Source of the DNA: Cardinalis cardinalis
Lineage: Eukaryota > Chordata > Aves > Passeriformes > Cardinalidae
Length of the DNA: 64,000 nucleotides
Assembly: GCA_014549065.1 (NCBI GenBank)
Contig: JACDOX010000224.1
Coordinates: forward strand, 980,835-1,044,834
Direction of reading: 5' to 3'
The notes beneath the pieces were generated by a model, which was given only the letters and a program-made list of their open reading frames with translations, had not been told where the DNA came from and made no database searches. Positions 25,001 to 37,000 of this stretch are shown here, piece after piece (within the stretch, counting starts at the first letter, position 1; each line of letters opens with the position of its first letter). A program made the translations under genes and the position numbers.

Positions 25001-28000
25001 GACAGCTGCTCACACCAAGAAACTCATAGTAGCTGGAGGACTGGTCTGAACTGAAAAAGAATGCAGAGACAATGCCACCGCAGTGGGAATGGTTTTGCAC
25101 ACAATACAAGATCCCTCCTGCTTGCTTTCCTCTTTGGCAAAGTACTACACCCATGCTCCCACCAAAAACTGCTCAGAAGAACTGGAGAAAGCCCTGCTGA
25201 AAAACTGGCTCTGCTAAGGCCAGCATCAAATGTAATCTAACCCTAGGTTGGCTGATTGGTTGTGTTTACCAGCATGGACCCTTCTTTATTTTTTGTTCAG
25301 TGTCTCTAAACAGAGATATAATCTTGGTATATGGNGGCTGCCCTTTCCATTTAGCTACCAGATAAAGCTTGCTTAGCTTTGCCTTTTTCNCCAGCTCTCC
25401 TAGAAATCTGCTGGCATCTCAAAAATTGGGGAAGGCAAGTTGCTTAAGCATTAATCCAACTACAGGAAGGGAGATATTGCCAGCTAGCTACATTTGTTTA
25501 TGGTGTCTGTGGTTCCACCACAGTACAGTATAAAGATGTCTTTACACTNGGGTTTGTACTATCCAGAAATCTTTGTTCATATTTCTACACNACACTGGTT
25601 ATTGTAAATCAGGCACGTAGTGAAGTTACACCTCATTGTCTNGCCAGAAGCCAGAAATATCCTACTGCAAAATTTGAAACCACAGGTTCCTGCAGTTCTT
25701 TCCAGTACCTACCTTAATTTGAGCCCACTAATGATCTTCTAGGGCAGCTATTTGAGTAGGAAAGATTTTTTTAAATGCCAAGCCTGTTTTTCCACTGTTA
25801 GGAAATTGCCAAATTGCCNTCAGATTATGGTGGAAACCAAAAGTGGGCAGTTTGTGTTCAGTCTTCTGTTCCCCCATCCCCAGTGCATGTGTGGTTAGGG
25901 AAAGCTCTGCAGAGCAGTGCACAACATTTCTGGGAAGAACCAAGCCAGGCACAGTAACCTCTGGAAACATCCAATCAACAGCTTCAGGTCATGGTTCTGG
26001 CACTGTAGAACCACTACTGTTGACTTCACCTGGGCCCTGCCATGAGCCCATCTTAACTAAATAAACCTACAGCTTCAGCTGCTGTGAGGCTGAGGAAATT
26101 TGATTTACAATCCTGCCTTCATATCAGCCTATTCTAGGCTGACAACAAATCACTTTGTGGGCCTCTGCCTCCTCCTGCTTCTCTCTAGCTATCCTGTGAA
26201 CTGGAACTGCCAAGTCTCCAGAGCAGCATGACTGCTTTTTTACCCTGGATTTGTCCATATCAGTGCCATAAGATCCTGCTGTCCACTGTAGAATGTTGAC
26301 AATAGCAGAACACATACATTTAATTTATCATTGGATAATGTAACAGCAATGAGAACTCCCAAGTGTTTCAAACGAACTCAGTGTCTTAGAAAAATGGCAC
26401 TGAGATCTCCATCTGAAAGGGAAATATGCCTGATCTCTCCTTGTGGTTACTTTAAGCAACAGTTTCAGTCACTTTTTTTGACAACTCCCAGTACTTTCAC
26501 CACTTTAACAGTCCTGTTCTTTNCTGTGTTGACTTGGGCTGTTTGGTTCAGTGTTAACATGCAGGCATTAGCTGTGTACCATGGAAGGAAGCATCCTCAC
26601 ATACTGCATTGCAAATATGATGTTCCATCATCTGTCTGTTATAGAANAGGTACCAAACTTGAGCATACTCTTCCTTTCCCACTTGTTTTGTACACCTCCA
26701 TCATGTCCAGATTTAACATTTCTTGCATAAGCAAAAGACTCTACATAGGATTTTAATTCATTTCGTAGACCTTAATTCACTTTGTGTCTCCCATCTGCAT
26801 AAATCACTTCCCTCTAGTCGCAAATGTTCTTTTACTTCTCTAGTTGAGATGTCATCTGGCTAAAAGCTACCTTTTCATGCAGAAAGCTTGTGTAGAGCTT
26901 GACTGCTCCCACCTTGTTTTCCTACACCTATAATGTTTATGTCTGGCATCACACTAACCAAGTCCTACAGAGGACTGGGGTTATTCAGGGCTGCTAGCAT
27001 GTGAAGAGGAGGCAAAACCAAAATAAAATAGATGTAGGAAGGAAGAAAGATGAGAAATACACAGGGGGGAAGAAGGAAAAGTGACTGTGGCTGAACTGTA
27101 GAGGGTTGCAGAGGCTGCATGGTAAGATGATATACAGTGCATGGTAAGATGATATACAAGGGCAGGTAGAAATAAGACAAGGGAGAATGGTTTAAAAAAA
27201 AACAGGGAAGATTTAGATATTAGGAAGAAATTCCTCACTGTGAGGGTGGGGAGACACTGGAACAGATGGCCCAGAGAAGTTGTGGNTGCCCCATTAGTGG
27301 AAGTGTTCAAGGCCAGATTGGATGAGGCTCTGAGCAGCCTGGTCCAGTGGAAGGTGTCCNAGCCCATGGCAGGGGAGTTGGAACCAGATGGTCTTGAAGG
27401 TCCCTTCCAAAACAAACCATTCTGTGATTCTGTGACGGTGAGATGTGCAAAGGGTGAGCCAAGCAGAAGATTCAGTAAATCTAATGGGAAAAATGCATTG
27501 CCAGACTAACAGTATATATGAGCAGGGATGTAACTCAGTGATCAGTTCTGATAACACAGCAAAAAGCTTATGAACATATTCAAAGAAAAATAAACTGAAA
27601 TAATACCAACACTAATGAACAACTCCTAACATACTTTGTGCTGGCGTCAGGACTTCAGTTGCAGAGGAACTGGATTTCTCAGCGTACAAGCTCCATGTGT
27701 TACTTNTTCAGGCCCTACCAGTTACAAGGACAACCAACCAAGAATTTCTCAGAGGTCACAGAATGCACATAGGTACTTACTTCTCACAATTGTACAGATC
27801 ACAGCAATAGCATGTGTTACTCTTCACTTTCAGCTGGCACCTGCTGTTTAAGGTATGACATGTAACCTGCCAAAAAAGCAGAAACTTACTTTAATGCTCA
27901 ATATTTCAGTGTTGTGTGAATCATCCTACTGTACTGACAACAAAAAAAAAACCCAAAAAACAAACAAACAAACAAAAAAAACCCCAAAAAACCAAAACAG

Positions 28001-31000
28001 CTACTACAACATTGTCAAGTTGTATTCTCTGTTGTGCAAAAAGATCCTGAGATTCCAAAATTCACGACTGGAAGCCAGAAGGCCATCTCTGAGCTCACAG
28101 GGGTCCTGAGTCTGAGGGCACTTGCACTACGGATCCCANAGCTCCCAGGACCAGCCTGCAGCCAGGGCTGCCAGAGTTTTCAAGAGTTTTTGCTGCACAG
28201 CCTGGTGCTTTTCTGCTGAGACCCAGAGTGTGCAGCCAGGAGCCTCAGATCTCTACAGCTGTGACAAGCTGACTGTGGGTCTGGAGAGATAGACTACAGC
28301 AAACACTGAAGTGGAGAAGAGAACCAGTCTGTTATAGTGGGAAAATGGCAAGGGAGCCAATTTATCTNAACAGCTTCCAATAAAAGGGAGCTCTCCCCTT
28401 TCAGTGAAACCCTCCTGAAGAAGGAAGTAATTATGAATTACAGCAAGAATAATCCTCAAATTCACAAAGAGAATAATTCAGAAATGATCCAAGCACTCCA
28501 GCAAATAAGTACCATTTATTGCAGGCTCTCATATTCAAAACTGAAAAGGTTTATTTATGCAAGGAGGAATTGCAGGGATGGACAGATGTTAGAACAATAA
28601 AGGCAGGCACATGTAAGCCACTCTCCATCCAGACACAAAATCATTTTAATGACTCCTTAAGTATGGTAAGCATTAATCACTTCTATTTGGCACTACAGAC
28701 CAATTGAAATACTTAATACATAAGGTTTTGGGNTTTTTTCCCTGAGCATTTTAGCTTATTGACTTTGAAATCCTGGAGAGCTGTCAGATTTTAAAAGCTA
28801 GCAGTCAGAAAATACATTCTTTCTATAGCTATTATTTGATAGGAAAAAAAAAAAATCTCTGTAACTGAGAACTATTTTGTTCACAAAATGCAATTAAAAT
28901 ATATTATTGAATGGAACACTCCTCATAATGAAAAAGTAGAAGGAGCATGCTTCTTTCATAATGAAAAAGTAGAAGGAGTACATGCCTGCTTTTGACAAGT
29001 TTATCAGACTCAGGCTAAGCTCTGGTTTAGCCACAAATGCTTTAATCTATGGAATAGTGTCCACAAGAGATGTTAAACTAGATGTTCCTCACTTCCTAAG
29101 TNCTGGATCTGTGTATCCTCTTAGTATGAAAATTGTCACTGTTGATAAGTCTGTACTCCTCACATGCTTGTTCCCAGCAAAAAGGGAACCCTTAAACATG
29201 CACACTCAGCAACAGAGCAAGTTCATCTCACAACTTGTACACTTGTCCTTAGNAGGATTTGATAAAGCAGTGGAAGANGGGTGACAAAATTAATGTTAGG
29301 AGGAGATTAAAATGATTCCTTGGGATTTCTTTGCTGCTCAGGACAAGGCTGTACCTGTGGTTAGTGTCTCATACAAATCAGCTCTTCTATCCTAAAATGA
29401 TAGGTAATAAAAGGACAGTCTCAGTCTAGGTTGCAATCTGGAAATGAAGCTCACAGTTTGATACAGGCACATCCCACTTGTCACAAGGACAGCTCACCCT
29501 GAGACAGGCCCTTGTTTTATCACCATNGCTCTGTGTCTGAACTTACTGGAGTAAGGGCTAAGGGCAACCTAAGGGCTTTGTTGGGCTGATTCACATTCAG
29601 CTGCAGCTGTCAGCTCGAGCTGCAGCTGACTGCAGAAGAGGAGCACTTACTGCCACTGACCACATCAGCTTAATCAAGGCAGTGACTGAACCATCCCACA
29701 CGGCTACTTCTCAAAGCAGCTTGAAAACCAATCCTGGAGCACAGTGTNCTACCTCGGCCATTTTATGGGATGCCCTATACTTTTGCATTCAGTGGATCTT
29801 CAGACTTTAGTTTTGACCTCATCTATGCAGTGACAATGGTCCGGGATCTGCAGAGTTAAAACACCCTTTTCCCCTTACACACACATGATTGGGATAGGAG
29901 GGCTTTATAAGATGGAATGGGCTGCTAAAAAGTAGTTTGTTCTGATGCATGGTTTGGGGACCACTTCTGATAGAAAATAAAAGTAGTTTTTCTCCCTGCA
30001 AGCATTAATAAAGCCAGTCTGCCTGTTTTAATGGAGAAGGCTAGAAGTACAAAACAGGGAGATCAGCATGACCTCAAACATGTTTTTGGCTGCTTCTACA
30101 CTATGAGACACATATTATTGGCCAAGGAAGTTACTGTAGTTATCTATTTTTATCACTGCATTTTAAAAACATGCATAGAACAAGCAACTCCTTTNTAGGA
30201 GAACAGTGAATAAACCAAAATAAACAAATTAGTGTGTGGTGTGAGCAAGGGTGGTGGAAACCGGCCATTTGTGGGTGTTCTGCAGGTCAAGACCTATTAT
30301 TTCATTTCAGTGACCAGACACACAGCTTTTTCATGTCCTGGACATTTGTNATGTATTATCTCCTCGGCACCAATTGAAGATATGTGCTCCTGTCATGATA
30401 ATTGCCAGTAAATCAAATTCTTTCTGCTTTGAGCAAAGAGAACTGAAACAGGCAGACCAAATGAGCTAGAGATCACTTACAGGTGAGAGATGTCAATCAA
30501 AAGGNAACTTGCAGTCAGTAAACAATCTGCTTTCCTAGTTAAGTGTTTGCCTGGCATGCAGAGCATGCCCCCTGCTCACTACCTGGCAANCTTTGGAAAA
30601 GCAAAAGCCAAGTATAAATGCTATGAATTCCTAACTCTGAATTAGTATACACTGCTCTAAATCACTGAACAACCAGACAANAATGTTATTAGAAACTACC
30701 TACACTTCTAAAAGATATGGGGTTTGNTTTTTTTCCAGAATAGAGGAAGGAGCTCTGGGTGGCCCAAGTTTAGACATTCCCAGAACCAGCAGAGCTGTGG
30801 AAAACCATCTGGCCAGATGCCTGAGGCTGGGGTCACCTGCAAGGAATTGTGGTCAGTGGGACGCCAACCACATTCTCATTACAGGAATCAGAAGCATTTC
30901 TCAGGCCATGTCTGAGTCTGAGTGTGCATGCACGCTTTAGAAGAGGAAGGAGTAAATCTTACAGGAAAGAATGTTGTCACTCTTAAGAAGTTTGTCTGGG

Positions 31001-34000
31001 TCGGTCTTTTACATGAGATCAGTGAAATATTTTTGCCATATATTTTCTGGAATCAACAGCAGGATGCCCTAGCAGCAAGATTTAAGGCGCTGCTTAACCT
31101 GCTAGTACACTTCACAAAGCTTTCTAGAAACATTAGTGGTGCCATTCCCCATACACCTTTTCCTAGCCATGGCAGGAATGGTGATGAAGAACAACTGCTT
31201 CTTGAAAGTTATACCACTGTTTAGCTGTTCTCCATTTCACTTTACTATTCACTCCCACCAATTAACCACAATAATAAAATAGGAAAAGAAACTAACTCCG
31301 GACTTCTCAGGAAGCAAGCCATTTGGATATGGGCACTTTCCAGATCATGTTAATGTCACTGAGATAACAAAAATGCTGCATTCAAANGACTGATGTTCTT
31401 GACCTGTGCTGGATAAATACAGAGGTTTGAAGTCTTCTGGATGATACAAATGGNTTAATTTAGATATTTCCTATTCCACTTGGAGTCTACAAAAGCCTTC
31501 TTAGAGGAAGATGCCAATGTGACAAACACATTCCAGACAGTTATTATACAGCATGGATGGACTAGGAATCATTCCAATCCCAGAGTAAAGTACTGGATAC
31601 AAACACTGATGACTCAAAACCTCACTGACTGTAGTGATTTTAAATCATCAGAAGCTTGGACAACCAGGGAGTCAATTCTGGGAGAAAAACAGTGACATTT
31701 CTATCTACCCATGATCTACATGCACGAACATGCTCTCAAACATCTCCCTCACTCCTCCCCAGCACAGCAGAAATGAACACATGATGAGGTGAGTTTGTTT
31801 ACCTCAGTCTGGTAGGCATCATATAGGAATCCTATTCCACTTGAATAAAACTGGCATCTTTTGTTATACAGAGGTCTGGGTTCCTGTAAAGAGAAAAACA
31901 GCCAAAAAAGTGATTGGTTTGGAGGAAGTGGAAGGCACTAGGTCCATGTCCCCATGCGGATGTTTACAGATGTGTGGAGCTGAAGCAGCACAGTCACTTG
32001 GGTAAAAGGCTCACACCCCCTGTGTTGGCTTTCTTTCGTGAATGGCTCTCCTCAGGGTAACATTTTCCATCCTCACTCCACCTCTAAGATATGTGAGTAT
32101 CATCTATTTTTCTCTAAAAGACATCACCTCTGGCATTTAACCACTTGATGTCATTTAACCACACTTGACGTTGAATAGTACTGCTCTGACAATNCTCCAG
32201 TCATTCTTTTTTCTGGAGCAGTTTCCTACCTAAGAACCAAGATTTATTTTGCAGGTTATTTTCAAGATATTGGACTTTCTTTTTAAAGAACTTCAACAAT
32301 GTCCATGGTAAGAACAAAGTAAAATAGATAATAGTTTGAGTATTCCACTTATAACACACACTTCAAAACCCAGAAGTAAAGCAAAGAATAATTAAGAAAT
32401 TAAGGCATAAAGAGAAAGCAATTTACACTGTTTGGTTTTGCCTTATTTTCCATTTATGCAGTTGCAAAAGATGCATTCACTGCTCATATTTCATATTTTG
32501 CTTGAAACAGTTCCCACAAACTGATATAAAGGAAGAACACAATGAAATATCTGTGGCCAGATAGAAAATGTGCGCTGCTGACCTTGGCAAACAGCCAGTT
32601 TGAAGCCTAAAGGGTGCATACCTCAGTCAGTTTCAAGACTAGACCATATTTGTTTTGGGAGGATTTGACAGCTTGAGTCCTCTGCGATCCAATGTCTATT
32701 CCAAAGCAGTCTTGGAATTACTTATGTTTGCAAAAACAAAACAAAACAAAACAAAACAAAACAAAACAAAAACCAAAACAAAACAAAAAACAAACAAAAA
32801 AAACCAAAAAAACCCCAAAAAACCAACAAACCAACAAACCAAAAAAACCCACTTTTTCAACTTATCTAGTCCTGATCTGTGCCTTCAAAAGCATGAAGAG
32901 CTGGGAGCATTTGTCGATCTGTTGGAAGGTAGGAGGGCTCTGCAGAGGGACCTGGAATGGTTGGATGGATGGGCAGAGTCCAGTAAGATGAAGTTTAACA
33001 AGTCCAAGTGCCAAGTCCTGCATTTTGGCNACAATAACCTCCTGCAGTGTTACAGGCTGGGGACAGTGTGGCTGGACACTGCTCAGGTGGAAAAGGACCT
33101 GGTGGTACTGACAGCCGGCTGAACATAAGCCAGCAGTAGGCCCTGGTGGCCAAGAAGGCCAATGGCATCGCGGCCTGGATCAGGAATAGAGTGGCCAGCA
33201 GGAGCAGGGAGGTCATTCTCCCCCTGTACTTGGCACTGGTGAGGCCACACCTTGAGTGCTGTGTCCAGTTCTGGGCCCCTCAGTTTGGGAAGGACATTGA
33301 GACACTTGAGTGCATCCAGAGGAGGCAACAAGGCTGGTGAGGGGCTTGGAACACAAACCCTGTGAGGAACAACTGAGGGAACTGGGGGTGTTTAGCCTGG
33401 AGAAAAGGAGACTCAGGGATGACCTTATCACTCTCTAGAACTGAAAGGTGGCTGTAGTCAGGTGGGGGTTGNTCTCTTTTTCCAAGCAGCAGCTGACAGA
33501 ACAGAGGACACAGCCTTAAGCTGCACCAAGGGAAATATAGGCTGGCTATTAGGAAAAAGTTTTTTATGGAAAGACTGATAAAATACTGGAATTGTGTGGC
33601 CAGAGTGGTGGAATCATGATCCCTGGATGTCTTTAAAAGAAGACTGGATGCGCCACTCGGTGCCATGGTTTGGTTGAGGTATTAAGGCATGGGTCGCACT
33701 CGGTGATCTTGAAGGTCTCTTCCAACCTAGTGATTCTGTGATTGAGTGTTCAGTGATCCTGTGGAAGCACTCAAGTGCTCATTGCTCCTCAGTAAGTCAG
33801 TCAGACCAGATCTGAGACAGAAGATGCAAATCCACTATCTGCCATCCCCTCTTTCCATGCCAACTTACAAGCAAAGGACTATTTAAGTTGTTAGCAGAAA
33901 TCTTCACTGATTAATTTACACTGCATTTTAAAGCTTTAAAATCCATTCAGGAATAATCCAGATTTTGCATAAAGATCTGCACTACTTCAGCTCACAAGCA

Positions 34001-37000
34001 CAATATTTTCTGCTTGTTGGATAATGAAGTGTGAACTGTATAAATCTGCTGATCTAAAATACATAATTAGTTAAAATGCAGAGCTAGGCAGGAATGCAGA
34101 GAGATCAATGAATAAAGCTTCTCCATCAGCTTGTTTGCCTTTCTGATTACTCCAGCAAACTTAAGCAAGTTTGGACACCAACTCTCAAGGGTTAGAGAAA
34201 GGTTAGCTTCCTTCATCCAAAAATATTTATTTATACTACACAAGTATAAGGAAAAAAAACTTCAGTAACACTTCTTCTCCAGAGGAAGAGCAAATACCAC
34301 ACNAACAGCATGCCCTGTCTTGAACTAGGTCAGCATTCTTCCACAGTCCTGGGAAAGCATTAGCCTTTAGCCATGAGTTCCAGGGACAGATCTGGCTGGG
34401 AGGTCTAAGAGGATTGCAGTTCCTTTGCCAGAACAAGGAGCTGACAAGGAGAGGAGCTCTGCTGGACTTCATAGTTACAAACAAGGAAAGATTGCTCAGA
34501 GATGTGAAGGTCAAGGGTAGCCTTGCCCCTAATGTTATGCTGGAGTTCAGAATCTGGAGAGGATGGAGCAGGATTCCAACTCTGGACTTGAAGAAAGGAG
34601 ACTTCGGCTTATTCAGCNATATGTTTGGAAGACTCCTATGGGATACAATCCTGGAAAGCAACGAGCCCTAGGAAAGTGGGTTGATATTCAAGGTTCATCT
34701 CCTCCAAACTGAGAAACAGTTAATCCCATCTAGCAGGAAATCAAGCAAAGGCAGCATGAGGCCTGTGTGGATAAATAAGGAGTTCCAGATGTAGCTCAGG
34801 CATGAAAAGAAGTCTACGAGAAGAGCAGTAAAGGGGAAATCACCAGGGAAGAAAAGAGAAAAATTATATGGGTTTGCATGGATGGGGTTAGGAAAGCCAA
34901 AACTCTCTTGGAATTCAGTCCAGCAAGGGTTGCAAAGGGCAGGAAGAAGGGCTTCTATTGGGTGTATCAGCAGCAAAAGAGAAATCAGGAAAATATGTGC
35001 ACATTACTGAATAAGGCAGGCAACATAGTACAAAGACATGGTAAAGATCAAAGTATTCAGTGCCTTCTTTGCCTTGGTGGNGACCTGTGGAGTGGAGACC
35101 TGTGGGAAAATCTAGTACAAGAAAGAATTATCCTTGCTAAAGGGGGATCAGTTTAGAGAACATTTAAGCAGACTGGAGATACATCCTGTCTTCAAGGATG
35201 AGAAGAAAGACAATCAAGGGAGCTACACACTGATGGGAAGGGATGGAGCAAATAATCTTGGAAACAATTTCCAAACATCTCAAGGACATGAAGGTGATTT
35301 GGAGTAGTCAGCATGGATTCACAAAGGGAGAGTCATGTCTGAATCACCTATTGACCTTCTACAAGGATATGANAGGCTTGGTGGATGAGTGGAGCTTCTT
35401 GCTCACCTGCTTCTGGATCTTTATCTTCACTAATCCCTCTGGTAGTCTCTCATTCTCACAAACAAGCTGATGAAATAAGGGCTAAATAACTGGAGAGTGA
35501 GCTGGACTGAAAGATGGCAGAACTGCTGAGGTCGTAGTGCTGGGAGCAGTGACATGAAGTCCACCTGGAGGTGACTTAATAGTTGTCTACTCCAGGGGTA
35601 GGATAATATTGTGTAGCATCTCAATTACTGAACTGGGTGATGGGTAGAGTGCAGCCTCTGCTAGCTGGCAGATGATACAAAACTGAGATGAGTGGCTGAA
35701 ACACCACAGGACAGTGTCATTATTCAGAGAGACCTGGGCTGGAGAAATGGCCCACAGGAACCTCAACAAGTTCAGTACAGGAAAATGTCAAATTCTGCAC
35801 CTGGGGAAGAATAATCCCATGCAACAGAAAAGAGTGGGGCCTGACTGTCTGGAAAGCAGCTTTACAGAGGGTCCTGGTGGGTAGCAAGTTAAACATGAGC
35901 CAGCAATGTGTCCTTGTGGCACGAAAAGCCAGCAGTATTCATGACTGCATTACAAAGAGCACCACCAGCAGGCCCAGGAAGGTGATCCTTCTTCTTAACA
36001 CTGGTGAAACACATTTGGAATACTGGGTAAAGTGCTGGGCTCTGCAGTATGAGAGACACCACAGACATGGTCTGTGAATTAACAGACTGGAATATCTGTC
36101 CCAAGAGAAGTAGAGCTGGGACTGTCCAGCCTAGACAAGACAAGGTTCCCGTGTACCTTATCAATATGGATCAATACTTGATGGGGAAGTGAAGAAGATG
36201 GAGATACATTTCTCTCAGTAATGTCCAGAAAAATGACAAGATGCAGTGGGCACAAACTGAAATATGGGAAATTCCATTTAAACATAAGAAGTAACCTCTT
36301 TTATTCTATGGGTGATTAAATACTGTAACAGGTTTCCCAGAGTGGTTGTGGAGTCTCCATCCTTGCAGATACTCAAACTGGACACAGTTCTGAGCCACCT
36401 ATGCTAGNTGACACTGCTCTAAGCACAGGTGATTGGATTAGAAATCTCCAGAGGTGCTGCCCAGTCTCAGCAACTCTGATTTTGTGAAGAGGGTCAGAGT
36501 CTATGTCAGGCTATGAGCAGACTAACAAGTTCTCTCAAAGTCTCATAGGTTATGAGTTCAGCATCTGGAAACAGATGCTCCCTGGCCTTACCTTCAGGGC
36601 ATTCACATCTTACTACAGGTTGCTTATGATTGACTCCACCACATCACCCCATGAGGCTGAGTCTGACCCTGAATGCTAAGATACTCCCCTCAGACACCTC
36701 TACATGTTCTTAAAGGCAGTGAGAGATTTGTCTAATCTGCCTCCATCAAGTACAGGAAGATTCTCAGTTTTGGCCCTGATCTCTTGGCTTACACAGTTTT
36801 TCTACCTCTTACACTTTATTCCTCTTAAAAAATAAATTGGTCCTTGGTTTGGTCCTCAATGGGGAAGACAAGCACACTTTTCATCCAAGTGTGCTTGCGA
36901 CTGGAAGCAGCACTGTTCTCTGAGGAAAGAGGTGATTGATTAATCCATACCAGCTATTATGGCTTGATATTGCTGGGTAGCAAAAAGGTCAGAGCTGTGA

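Larger units (their letters stand above)
25051..27780. other. TMEM255B intron with CR1 tail
   Basis: 2.7 kb. It holds the 22-bp tandem duplication at 27117-27160 and the CR1 fragment at about 27190-27440. The rest is unremarkable. Confidence 0.6.
27867..31802. other. TMEM255B intron
   Basis: 3.9 kb. It holds an A/C-only tract (27939-28000) and a 33-bp tandem duplication (28923-28989). No gene or repeat family is otherwise recognised. Confidence 0.6.

Noticed and set aside
32655..33340. Open frames with reverse-transcriptase-like text
   Set aside because: They are fragments of a 5'-truncated CR1, fused at the left to translated (AAAAC)n; not a host gene.
34414..36077. Four separate frames with LINE protein similarity
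   Set aside because: They are pieces of one decayed CR1 copy broken by stops and frameshifts; annotated as a mobile element instead of genes.
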